DNA of 9,828 nt from JABIEQ01 sp964516055 (GCA_964516055.1 CAZEYK010000043.1:1-9828), one strand, 5' to 3'; counted from the stretch's first letter, positions 1 through 6,293 are shown. The notes: generated by a model not told the origin, from the sequence alone. Made by a program: numbers and translations.

Positions 1-266
1 ATGTAGAAGAAGATCAATTTTCTCTTGCCATCGGTCGTGGAGGACAAAATGTTCGTCTAGCTGCTGAACTTACGGGATGGACCATTAAAGTAAAACAAGA
101 TGGAACAGATAATGAAGTAAGCAGTGAAGAGGAAACAGAAGAAGCAATCATTGAAAAAAAAGACACCGAGAAAAATGGTGAAGAAAATATTCAAGAAGAA
201 CTAAAAGAAGAATCTCCTGTTGAGGAAGAAAAAGTAGAATCAGCAGAAGAAACAGAAGAAAAATAA
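1..266 (+). CDS. nusA: NusA transcription factor, C-terminal end (5' truncated by window)
   Basis: The open frame enters at base 3 and stops at TAA 264-266, giving 87 visible residues. The first part, LAIGRGGQNVRLA followed by AELTGW, is the signature of the second KH RNA-binding domain of NusA (GxxG loop, then a helix and the closing strand 'TIKV'). NusA binds RNA polymerase and nascent RNA and affects pausing, termination and antitermination. After the KH domain comes a tail of about 50 residues made mostly of Glu, with Lys and Ser. It has no recognisable fold and stands where some NusA proteins carry acidic repeat domains. A terminator follows directly, so this is the last gene of its transcript; infB, the common next gene, is absent. 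The identification rests on the KH2 motif; the rest of the protein lies outside the window. Confidence 0.88.
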   Translation, partial: VEEDQFSLAIGRGGQNVRLAAELTGWTIKVKQDGTDNEVSSEEETEEAIIEKKDTEKNGEENIQEELKEESPVEEEKVESAEETEEK

Positions 267-280
267 CATACAACTAAACA

Positions 281-313
281 AAAAAGACCTGCATGTTATG
301 CAGGTCTTTTTTT
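281..313 (+). terminator. Rho-independent terminator of nusA
   Basis: AGACCTGCAT-gtt-ATGCAGGTCT is a perfect 10-bp stem with a 3-nt loop, preceded by an A run and followed by a run of Ts. The A and T runs extend the pairing. It lies 15 nt after the nusA stop codon. The symmetric A/T flanks mean it could also work on the other strand, but no minus-strand gene runs into it. Confidence 0.92.
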
Positions 314-333
314 ATGTTTGCTCCACAAATAGT

Positions 334-367
334 GAACCGACGCAATTGCAAGCAACGGCGTCGGTTC
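334..367 (+). repeat. 10-bp perfect inverted repeat, unexplained
   Basis: GAACCGACGC (334-343) and GCGTCGGTTC (358-367) are perfect reverse complements around a 14-nt loop that itself contains TTGC-aa-GCAA. It is much more GC-rich than its surroundings and has no T run after it, so it is not a normal terminator. The right arm continues as GGTTCGAACCC, which resembles a tRNA T-arm, but I cannot fold a tRNA around it on either strand. It lies between the nusA terminator and the yidC promoter, outside both predicted transcripts. It may be a protein-binding site or a remnant of a lost RNA gene. Confidence 0.6.
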
Positions 368-417
368 GAACCCTTTGTACCTGTTTTCTTATCTTCTGGC
401 CCTCATGTCTCCTCCCA

Positions 418-446
418 TTGAAAAACTCCTACCCCCATGCTATACT
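418..446 (+). promoter_or_regulatory. Sigma-70-type promoter of yidC
   Basis: TTGAAA (418-423), a 17-bp spacer and TATACT (441-446), with a TG one base upstream of the -10 box (extended -10). The predicted start of transcription is near 453, giving a leader of about 20 nt before the ATG at 473. No Shine-Dalgarno sequence is visible in that leader. Confidence 0.8.
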
Positions 447-472
447 CCACACACAAAATATAACTATTCTCT

Positions 473-1201
473 ATGAAAGCCCTCTTTGAACTCATTTTAT
501 TCCAACCAATATTCAATGCTTTTGTTGGATTATACAATATAATCCCAGATGTTGGATTTGTCATTATTACCATTACTCTCATCATAAAACTTGTCTTATA
601 CCCACTCACTTCAAAATCACTGAAAGCACAAAAATCACTTGCTGACCTTCAACCAAAACTTCAAGACATCAAAGAAACACACAAAGGAGATCAACAAACC
701 ATTGCGCAAGAAACCATGAAGCTTTACAAAAATCACAAAGTCAATCCGTTTGGCTCTTGCCTTCCTCTTGTTGTCCAAATCCCTATTCTCCTTGCTCTCT
801 ATTGGGTATTACGCGCAGGACTTACACACGCCGACTTCACCTTCCTTTATTCATTCGTGAAAAATCCTGGAACAATTAACACGCTTGCTTTTGGGTTCTT
901 AGAGTTAAGCCGCGTAAATATTGTTCTCGCTGCACTAGCAGGGGGTGCTCAATTTTTTCAAGCAAAACTCATGTACCAAAAACGTGCGCCAAAAGAAGCT
1001 GGAGAAGGGGCAAAAGACGAAAATATGATGGCAATGATGAACAAACAAATGCTGTACTTTATGCCATTTTTCACCTTCCTTATTGGTCTTTCATTGCCAG
1101 CAGGGCTTACCCTGTATTGGTTTATTTCCACCGCCGTCACCGCGCTTCAACAGCTCTTTTTGTTCAAAGAAAAAAAAGTATTTGACGTTATAGAGTCCTA
1201 A
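473..1201 (+). CDS. yidC: YidC/Oxa1-family membrane protein insertase
   Basis: The 242-residue protein matches the short YidC2/Oxa1 form: no large periplasmic P1 domain, a first conserved membrane segment at about 26-45, a charged cytoplasmic hairpin at about 46-88, then the block VNPFGSCLPLVVQIPI (90-105) leading into the second conserved segment. Further hydrophobic segments lie near 135-165 and 193-230, including PAGLTLYWF. The family inserts membrane proteins with or without SecYEG and folds them in the lipid phase. The hydrophilic groove of the family normally carries an Arg in the first core segment; here the aligned residue appears to be Lys39 (ITLIIKLVLYPL). The gene has its own promoter and stands apart from rpmH-rnpA. 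ATG at 473 is chosen because it lies just downstream of that promoter and begins a natural N-terminal segment. The family call is firm. Confidence 0.94.
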   Translation: MKALFELILFQPIFNAFVGLYNIIPDVGFVIITITLIIKLVLYPLTSKSLKAQKSLADLQPKLQDIKETHKGDQQTIAQETMKLYKNHKVNPFGSCLPLVVQIPILLALYWVLRAGLTHADFTFLYSFVKNPGTINTLAFGFLELSRVNIVLAALAGGAQFFQAKLMYQKRAPKEAGEGAKDENMMAMMNKQMLYFMPFFTFLIGLSLPAGLTLYWFISTAVTALQQLFLFKEKKVFDVIES

Positions 1202-1210
1202 TATCGTTCA

Positions 1211-1219
1211 TGGTACAAT
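1211..1219 (+). promoter_or_regulatory. Possible extended -10 promoter for the lipoprotein gene
   Basis: TGGTACAAT is an extended -10 match just after the yidC stop. I see no good -35 box at 16-18 bp upstream; the nearest TTGACG (1182-1187) is 26 bp away. If used, transcription would begin near 1226, which favours the ATG at 1249 over an in-frame ATG at 1210. The gene could equally be read through from yidC. Confidence 0.35.
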
Positions 1220-1248
1220 ACGTACATACCACCTTTTTTCAACGATGT

Positions 1249-1701
1249 ATGAAAAAATATATTGTATTCGCAATCAGTATTATTGTAATATCTCTTGCGT
1301 TTGCTGGATGCAATGTTGATAAACCAAAAGAGGTTACGCTGCAAGATGCCGAAATTGCTGGAAGATTCACCGTTCCCAAAGAGGCACAAAATATACATTT
1401 CCAAATAGAAACAGAACCTGCTGCCGTATTTGCAAGGTTTACTATTCCAGAAGAACAGGAACAAGCCTTTATTGATACACTTGGAACAAATAACCAGACC
1501 ATCAATTACTTTGGGCAACAAAATGCCATTATAGATACAAAAACAGCATTCTTGTGGTGGCAGCCAGTACAGCTCTACGAAAAAAAACTTATACAAAAAA
1601 AAGAACAAGGGTTTGAGTGGAATGTAGTGCTCGGAAAAACCATTGAAGAATCATCCCAAAATCTTGTTACCATATACCTATACAATTACGAACAAAAATA
1701 A
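1249..1701 (+). CDS. Small predicted lipoprotein of unknown function
   Basis: Starting at ATG 1249 the 150-residue protein begins MKKYIVFAISIIVISLAFAGC: a two-lysine n-region, a hydrophobic stretch and a lipobox-like FAGC with Cys21 as the predicted lipidated residue (Phe at -3 is less usual than Leu). The mature part, about 130 residues, is soluble, with no motif I recognise; it has an AGRFTVP / ARFTIPEE pair of similar strands near residues 36-42 and 61-68, and a WW pair near 103-104. The frame extends upstream to ATG 1210, but that start would add 13 residues ahead of an ideal signal peptide and lies at the putative -10 box. It follows yidC by 47 nt, possibly in the same transcript, and is closed by its own terminator. 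Role unknown; a surface-anchored protein is the inference. Confidence 0.72.
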   Translation: MKKYIVFAISIIVISLAFAGCNVDKPKEVTLQDAEIAGRFTVPKEAQNIHFQIETEPAAVFARFTIPEEQEQAFIDTLGTNNQTINYFGQQNAIIDTKTAFLWWQPVQLYEKKLIQKKEQGFEWNVVLGKTIEESSQNLVTIYLYNYEQK

Positions 1702-1730
1702 ACATATCACTGACACGTGATATGTTTTTT
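1700..1730 (+). terminator. Rho-independent terminator overlapping the lipoprotein stop region
   Basis: AACATATCAC (1701-1710), a 6-nt loop, and GTGATATGTT (1717-1726) form a perfect 10-bp stem followed by Ts to 1730. The last base of the TAA stop is the first base of the stem, so a ribosome finishing the lipoprotein would occupy the hairpin. Confidence 0.85.
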
Positions 1731-1749
1731 GTAAAAAATTCGTTACACT

Positions 1750-1756
1750 AAGGTGG
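1750..1756 (+). promoter_or_regulatory. Ribosome binding site deciding the start at 1762
   Basis: AAGGTGG lies 5 nt before ATG 1762. It overlaps the alternative GTG at 1753, three codons upstream in frame, so the ATG is the better start. It is the best Shine-Dalgarno-like sequence in the window. Confidence 0.6.
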
Positions 1757-1761
1757 CCATT

Positions 1762-2688
1762 ATGAAATACGCAATTCTCAATACCATTAGCTACGCAGAC
1801 ATCCATAACTATCCGCTCACCAAAACGGAAATAGTGAGATACCTCTGGAAAAGAACGGCAAGCAACCATTGCATAGACACAAAACTGCAAACCCTCATTG
1901 ATGAAAAAAAAATAAAAGAAACCAGCGGATTTTATACACTACCTAATAGAACAGAACTTGTTTCATTACGCCAACAAAAAAATAAATATCTCGAACAAAA
2001 ACGGCATATTGCCAAACAAGCAATAAAAAAGATTACCTGGGTTCCATTTCTACAAGCAGTATATCTGTGTAATACGGTTGCTTCAGGAACGGCAAAAAAG
2101 ACAAGTGATATTGATGTATTTATTATTACAAAAGATGCGCATATTTGGACCACTCGATTGTGCATTACGTTGGCCCTTTCACTGCTACACAATCGTCGAA
2201 CAAAAACAGCAATCGAAAATAAAATCTGTCTCAGTTTTTATACAACAGAAAAACATCTTGGACTGGAAAAAATAGCAATTCAACAACCAGATATTTATTT
2301 AATCCATTGGATAAAGCACCTTCTTCCACTGTACGATCCAAAACAACTATATCAAAGCATGCAAAAAGCAAATAAGTGGACACAGAAATTTTTGCCAAAT
2401 GCAAAAGATAAAAGCATCATCCCACGATATCAAATTACACCATCACATCTCTCACAAATAATACAAACGTTCACAGAGGAGATATTAAATACAAAGATGG
2501 GAGAACTAGTTGAAAATGTTGCGAGAACAACACAAAAAAAACACATGAAAAAGAACGTTACCAGCGTACAACATAAATCAGACAGCCGAGTAATCATTTC
2601 CGATCACATGCTCAAATTTCATGAAAACGATAGAAGACAATCATACAAACAAAAATGGCAAGACAGGTATAATACCATAGCAACATGA
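1762..2688 (+). CDS. Winged-helix plus nucleotidyltransferase-like protein
   Basis: From ATG 1762 the protein has 308 residues. Residues 1-62 look like a winged helix-turn-helix (SYADIHNYPLTKTEIVRYL, later LIDEKKI and GFYTL as the wing). A basic helix follows at about 70-92. Residues 107-122 read ASGTAKKTSDIDVFII, the pol-beta-type nucleotidyltransferase pattern: a Gly-Ser/Thr turn, then Asp116-x-Asp118 on a strand. A third acidic residue is expected on a later strand, and I do not see it clearly (the region near 154-160, KICLSFY, has none). The middle part, with PDIYLIHWIKHLLPLYD, resembles a helical domain found in such proteins. The C-terminal ~60 residues are Lys-rich and polar. The stop overlaps the next start (ATGA), so the product is probably made together with the O-antigen ligase-like protein. 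Substrate is unknown; antitoxin-like or sugar-nucleotide roles are both open. Confidence 0.7.
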   Translation: MKYAILNTISYADIHNYPLTKTEIVRYLWKRTASNHCIDTKLQTLIDEKKIKETSGFYTLPNRTELVSLRQQKNKYLEQKRHIAKQAIKKITWVPFLQAVYLCNTVASGTAKKTSDIDVFIITKDAHIWTTRLCITLALSLLHNRRTKTAIENKICLSFYTTEKHLGLEKIAIQQPDIYLIHWIKHLLPLYDPKQLYQSMQKANKWTQKFLPNAKDKSIIPRYQITPSHLSQIIQTFTEEILNTKMGELVENVARTTQKKHMKKNVTSVQHKSDSRVIISDHMLKFHENDRRQSYKQKWQDRYNTIAT

Positions 2689-3986
2689 TCACCAAGCTAC
2701 TCCAACAAACAATCAAATTGTGGCTTTTTCTTCTTCCATGGCAAACCATTTGGATTATTTCGGAGGCAACAATCAATGGGAGTAAATGGCAATATGGAAC
2801 AGAAGGATTTTATGCTACCCAACTGCTGGGGTGGGGGATCATTATTTTATGGATTATGTATTATCTAAAAAGATGGTCGCAAACACATAATAGAAAAATG
2901 GTTTCCAAACAGGAACGATTATTTTTTGCAGTGATGGGAGTATTTATTGCATATCTTTTTCTTTCATCAACGGTTGCTGCAATTCCCGTACTCGCTTGGC
3001 AGCAGGCACTCATTATAGCGCAAGCACTCATCATGGCAATTATTGTGATCAGTCCAATAATTGCGACAAAAGAAATAATCAATGCACTTATTGCTGGAGC
3101 AATAATTCAAAGTATGCTCGCTATATATCAATTTATTTTCCAAACAACCTTTTCCTCTACACTTCTTGGCATAACCGCACATCCTGCGCATATAGCAGGT
3201 ACATCTATCGTGGCAAATGATACTATCGGCAGGTGGGTAAGGAGCTATGGTGCATTTGCTCATCCAAATATATTAGGGGGCTACCTGGCAATTAATATCA
3301 CCATACTTCTTTACTATTTGTTGCAAGTAAAAAAATATACCTATAGCGTATGTTTTAGTACGGTTATGCTAAGTATTGGTCTATTTACCAGCATGAGTAG
3401 GTCTGCTTGGATTATGGTATTTCTTGCTGTGTTATATACATTGTCCATCGCAATATTACACAAAAAAAAGATTGTCATAAAAACAATCATTGTAGGTATC
3501 GTATCCGTAGGAATATTTGGCATAATTTACATGCCACTTATTAATACCAGAGTAACAGGGGAGCAGAGCACACATGAGATGCAATCAATAACAGAAAGAG
3601 TAAATCAATATCAAGAATGGGGGAGCGTCATCAAAACACATCCATTCATTGGCGTGGGAGGGAAGCACTACACCTACGAGCAGTTTATACAACAAAACAT
3701 CTATCCAGGATGGACGTATCAACCCATTCATAATGGCATACTGCTATTTATTGCAGAGTGGGGCATACTGGGGTTCATCTTAGGAATAAGTATGCTGCTA
3801 ATTCTTTTATCTTGGAAAAAAATAAAGATAAAAACCGTATTCATACAACTCATCATCATTTCTCCATTACTCCTATTTGATCACTATCTTATTTCTTCAT
3901 ATATAGGAATTATTATGTTCATAGTGGTATATGTGGGGTGTGGATACAGAGTAAATCATCCACAATTCATACACAGATCAACATAA
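2685..3986 (+). CDS. O-antigen ligase / Wzy-type polysaccharide membrane protein
   Basis: The 433 residues hold about ten to twelve hydrophobic segments. Pattern residues of the O-antigen ligase/polymerase family (Wzy_C/WaaL) appear in order: RSYGAFAHPNILGGYL (186-201), a TSMSRSAW block (235-242), a long extracytoplasmic loop at about 285-352 with THPFIGVGGKHY (318-329) and HNGILLFIAEWGILG (349-363), and DHYL near 399-402 before the last segment. Such proteins join or polymerise undecaprenyl-linked glycans on the outer face of the inner membrane. In an organism that may lack lipopolysaccharide the substrate could be a surface glycan or a glycoprotein sugar; the sequence does not say which. 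The start overlaps the stop of the preceding gene by 4 nt (ATGA), which implies translational coupling. No terminator is evident at the 3' end; the next promoter lies about 30 nt further on. Confidence 0.82.
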   Translation: MITKLLQQTIKLWLFLLPWQTIWIISEATINGSKWQYGTEGFYATQLLGWGIIILWIMYYLKRWSQTHNRKMVSKQERLFFAVMGVFIAYLFLSSTVAAIPVLAWQQALIIAQALIMAIIVISPIIATKEIINALIAGAIIQSMLAIYQFIFQTTFSSTLLGITAHPAHIAGTSIVANDTIGRWVRSYGAFAHPNILGGYLAINITILLYYLLQVKKYTYSVCFSTVMLSIGLFTSMSRSAWIMVFLAVLYTLSIAILHKKKIVIKTIIVGIVSVGIFGIIYMPLINTRVTGEQSTHEMQSITERVNQYQEWGSVIKTHPFIGVGGKHYTYEQFIQQNIYPGWTYQPIHNGILLFIAEWGILGFILGISMLLILLSWKKIKIKTVFIQLIIISPLLLFDHYLISSYIGIIMFIVVYVGCGYRVNHPQFIHRST

Positions 3987-4015
3987 TAAGGCTAAATCAT
4001 GCGAGAATACTATTC

Positions 4016-4044
4016 TTGACAAAAGGAAGAGACAATGACATAGT
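4016..4044 (+). promoter_or_regulatory. Promoter of the small RNA upstream of groES
   Basis: Consensus TTGACA (4016-4021), a 17-bp spacer and CATAGT (4039-4044) with TG one base upstream (extended -10). TAGTAT at 4041-4046 with a 19-bp spacer is an alternative. The predicted start is near 4051. ATTCTTGACA here is repeated exactly at the groES promoter (4187-4196). Confidence 0.65.
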
Positions 4045-4050
4045 ATAAGT

Positions 4051-4178
4051 CCTACACAAAGAACCTACAATTGGTTATATGCACAGGTGTACGCCACTTT
4101 GATTTCGTGTTACGACAGGCATCACGGAATCATCATGTGGTCGTCATCATGAGCTTATAACCAATCGTGGGTTTTTTT
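4051..4178 (+). ncRNA. Structured small RNA of unknown class, about 125-130 nt
   Basis: There is no credible reading frame here, but the sequence folds by hand into one long rod. The closing stem pairs 4058-4079 with 4156-4177 (22 bp, G-U pairs and one A-C mismatch). After an internal loop, 4091-4097 (ACGCCAC) pairs with 4137-4144 (GTGG-t-CGT, one bulged U). After a small loop, 4100-4109 (TGATTTCGTG) pairs with 4123-4132 (CACGGAATCA, one G-U). The apical loop is 13 nt (4110-4122). The closing stem ends in seven Ts and so serves as a terminator. A consensus promoter lies just upstream, and groES has a separate promoter just downstream, so this looks like an independent transcript. The rod shape recalls 6S RNA and SRP RNA, but I do not see the SRP GGAA tip with its conserved loop, nor a large 6S-type central bubble. 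Class is left open. Confidence 0.65.
4156..4178 (+). terminator. 3' arm of the small RNA closing stem plus T run
   Basis: TATAACCAATCGTGGGTT followed by further Ts forms the descending arm of an unusually long terminator-like stem whose ascending arm is 4058-4079. It would stop the small RNA, and also any read-through from the ligase gene, before the groES promoter. Confidence 0.6.
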
Positions 4179-4190
4179 GATAAATGATTC

Positions 4191-4218
4191 TTGACACAAA
4201 AACGCAATTGAGTATAAT
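4191..4218 (+). promoter_or_regulatory. Consensus sigma-70 promoter of groESL
   Basis: TTGACA (4191-4196), a 16-bp spacer and TATAAT (4213-4218): both boxes are perfect. Transcription should begin near 4225, which puts the CIRCE operator at the very start of the transcript. Strong basal promoters held down by a repressor are typical of HrcA-controlled operons. Confidence 0.9.
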
Positions 4219-4226
4219 AGGGTTGG

Positions 4227-4251
4227 TATCACTCAAACATAAAGAGTGATA
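4227..4251 (+). promoter_or_regulatory. CIRCE operator (HrcA binding site)
   Basis: TATCACTC (4227-4234), 9 nt, GAGTGATA (4244-4251). The family consensus is TTAGCACTC-N9-GAGTGCTAA; arms, spacing and position just after the transcription start all agree. One position in each half differs from consensus (G to T on the left, C to A on the right), and the change is symmetric, so the palindrome is intact. HrcA itself is not encoded in the window. Heat-inducible control of groESL is inferred from this site. Confidence 0.88.
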
Positions 4252-4277
4252 ACACATTAAAAGTAATATATACATAT

Positions 4278-4571
4278 ATGAACATAACACCACTTGGTGA
4301 TAGAGTTGTCGTAAAACAGCTCACAAAAGAAGAAGTAACTGCTTCAGGTATTTTACTTCCAGAAACTGTCGATAAAGAAAAAAAATCAGAAGCAGAAGTT
4401 GTGGCAATCGGACCTGGAAAAATGTTGGAATCAGGAATACTTGCTCCAATGCATGTTTTAGTAGGACAAATCGTTCTTATTAGATCATGGGGTGGAGATG
4501 ACGTTGAAATTGACGGACAAGAATATAAAATTGTCAGTGAAGAAGACATCCTCGCAATCATGGAAAAATAA
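4278..4571 (+). CDS. groES: Co-chaperonin GroES (Hsp10)
   Basis: At 97 residues the protein has normal GroES length. It opens with ITPLGDRVVVKQ, then the mobile loop that contacts GroEL, EEVTASGILLPET (18-30) with the usual Gly-Ile-Leu-Leu core, then VVAIGPGK, and ends in GQEYKIVSEEDILAI. GroES forms a heptameric lid on GroEL and closes the folding chamber. It is the first gene of the groESL operon, with a perfect promoter and CIRCE operator upstream. The leader from the promoter is about 53 nt, and no Shine-Dalgarno sequence precedes the ATG. Identification is certain. Confidence 0.98.
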   Translation: MNITPLGDRVVVKQLTKEEVTASGILLPETVDKEKKSEAEVVAIGPGKMLESGILAPMHVLVGQIVLIRSWGGDDVEIDGQEYKIVSEEDILAIMEK

Positions 4572-4589
4572 ATCAATATTTAAAAAACG

Positions 4590-4634
4590 AGAGTCAGAAA
4601 TAGGGATATATGTCCCTATAAAATGACTGGCTCT
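4590..4634 (+). repeat. Nested hairpin between groES and groEL
   Basis: An outer stem AGAGTCAG (4590-4597) / CTGGCTCT (4627-4634), with one G-U pair, encloses an inner stem ATAGGGA (4600-4606) / TCCCTAT (4613-4619). There is no T run, so it is unlikely to be a terminator. It occupies most of the 76-nt gap and ends 13 nt before the groEL ATG. It may be an RNA processing or stability element that sets the groES to groEL ratio, or it may affect groEL translation. Confidence 0.6.
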
Positions 4635-4647
4635 GAACTATTACAAT

Positions 4648-6282
4648 ATGGCAAAGCAAATTAAATTTGAAAGAGATGCCCGAGAAGCACTCATCCGTGG
4701 AGTTGATATTCTGGCAAACACCGTAAAAGTGACCCTAGGTCCAAAAGGGCGAAACGTCGTGCTTGATAAAGGATATGGTGCACCAACAATTACCAAAGAC
4801 GGAGTATCTGTCGCAAAAGAAATTGAACTCGAAGATAAATTTGAAAACATTGGTGTTGAATTGATAAAAGAAGTTGCGAGCAAAACGAACGACGTTGTAG
4901 GAGATGGAACAACAACCGCAACTGTTCTTACTCAAGCCATTGTAAAAGAAGGAATTAAAAATGTTACAGCGGGAGCAAATCCCGTTGCCCTCAACAAAGG
5001 ATTGCATCGAGCAGCAGAAGCAATGGTAAAAGAATTGCAAGAAAACATCGCCAAAAAAGTAGAAGACGATGAAATTGCTAACGTTGCTGCCATTTCCGCA
5101 AACGACAAAGAAATTGGAGAAAAAATCGCTCAAGCAATTAAAGAAGTTGGACAAGATGGCGTGATCACCGTAGAGGAATCACAATCTTTTGGCATGGAAA
5201 TTGAAACCGTCAAAGGAATGAAATTCGACAAAGGATACCTCTCTCCATACATGATGACCAACCCAGATCGTATGGAAGCCGAGTACCAAGAACCACAAAT
5301 TCTTATTACCGATAGAAAAATTTCATCTGTAGAAGATATCCTCCCAATTTTAGAAAAAGTTGCTCTAACAGGAAGAAAAGAACTTGTTGTTATTGCAGAA
5401 GATGTTGACGGGCAAGCCCTTACCACTCTTGTATTAAACAAACTTCGTGGAACATTTAATGTACTCGCTGTGAAAGCGCCAGGATTTGGTGATCGACGAA
5501 AAGCCATGCTTGAAGATATCGCTGTCCTCACTGGTGGAAAAGTTATTACCGAAGACATCGGACTCAAACTCGAAAATACAGAGATTGCTGACCTTGGTCA
5601 AGCACGAAAAATTGTTGCGACAAAAGAACATACAACCATTGTTGAAGGAAAGGGAAATCAAGAAGAAATCAGCAAACGAGTTGCACAAATTCGTATGCTT
5701 ATTGAACAATCAGATTCAGAATTTGATAAAGAAAAACTTCAAGAACGTTTGGCAAAACTGGCTGGTGGGGTAGCCGTAATCAAAGTTGGTGCGGCAACTG
5801 AAACTGAAATGAAAGAAATTAAACACCGTATTGAAGATGCCGTTGGTGCTACCAAAGCAGCAATTGAAGAAGGAGTTGTTCCTGGTGGAGGAGTTGCACT
5901 TATTCGTGCCGCAAAAGTTCTCGAAGATTTAAACTTTGATGATGAAGAAGAAATGGTTGCGTTAAATATTCTTCGTCGTGCAGTAGAAGAGCCACTTCGC
6001 ATCATCGCCGCAAACGCAGGATACGAAGGAGCCGTTGTTGTTGATGAAGTGAAAAAACATGATGGAAACTTTGGCTTCAATGCAGCCACAGGTGTCTATG
6101 AAGATCTTGTTGTCGCCGGGATTATTGATCCATCAAAAGTAACCAGATCAGCATTACAAAATGCTGTATCAGTAGCAGGAATGATTCTTACTACGGAAGC
6201 CGTTATTACCGATAAACCAACCAAAGAAGAATCTCAAATGCCACCAATGGGTGGAGGCATGCCAGGTATGGGAATGATGTAG
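4648..6282 (+). CDS. groEL: Chaperonin GroEL (Hsp60)
   Basis: The 544-residue protein has family length and all hallmark blocks. GPKGRN (31-36), DGVSVAKEI (51-59) and GDGTTTAT (85-92) form the nucleotide-binding site of the equatorial domain. Asp397 in RIEDAVGATKAA matches the catalytic Asp398 of E. coli. GGGVA (413-417) and NAGYEG (456-461) are also present. The apical domain includes KGMKFDKGYLSPYM (189-202). The tail ends in the flexible Gly/Met repeat GGGMPGMGMM. GroEL forms a double heptameric ring that folds proteins with ATP and GroES. It is the second gene of the CIRCE-controlled operon, 76 nt after groES, and is closed by a strong terminator. No Shine-Dalgarno sequence is visible before the ATG. 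Identification is certain. Confidence 0.99.
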   Translation: MAKQIKFERDAREALIRGVDILANTVKVTLGPKGRNVVLDKGYGAPTITKDGVSVAKEIELEDKFENIGVELIKEVASKTNDVVGDGTTTATVLTQAIVKEGIKNVTAGANPVALNKGLHRAAEAMVKELQENIAKKVEDDEIANVAAISANDKEIGEKIAQAIKEVGQDGVITVEESQSFGMEIETVKGMKFDKGYLSPYMMTNPDRMEAEYQEPQILITDRKISSVEDILPILEKVALTGRKELVVIAEDVDGQALTTLVLNKLRGTFNVLAVKAPGFGDRRKAMLEDIAVLTGGKVITEDIGLKLENTEIADLGQARKIVATKEHTTIVEGKGNQEEISKRVAQIRMLIEQSDSEFDKEKLQERLAKLAGGVAVIKVGAATETEMKEIKHRIEDAVGATKAAIEEGVVPGGGVALIRAAKVLEDLNFDDEEEMVALNILRRAVEEPLRIIAANAGYEGAVVVDEVKKHDGNFGFNAATGVYEDLVVAGIIDPSKVTRSALQNAVSVAGMILTTEAVITDKPTKEESQMPPMGGGMPGMGMM

Positions 6283-6293
6283 TATCACATATT

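Noticed and set aside
345..385. A tRNA gene suggested by GGTTCGAACCC
   Set aside because: The T-stem would not pair beyond two or three bases, and no acceptor, D or anticodon arms can be placed on either strand.
1210..1248. Upstream in-frame ATG 1210 for the lipoprotein
   Set aside because: It adds 13 residues before a complete lipoprotein signal peptide and overlaps the possible -10 box.
1744..1749. TACACT as a -10 box for the nucleotidyltransferase-like gene
   Set aside because: No -35 box at suitable distance, and the predicted start would fall inside the ribosome binding site.
4079..4102. Short leader-peptide frames within the small RNA region
   Set aside because: Only 5-7 codons, no ribosome site and no informative codon runs; the RNA folding explains the region better.
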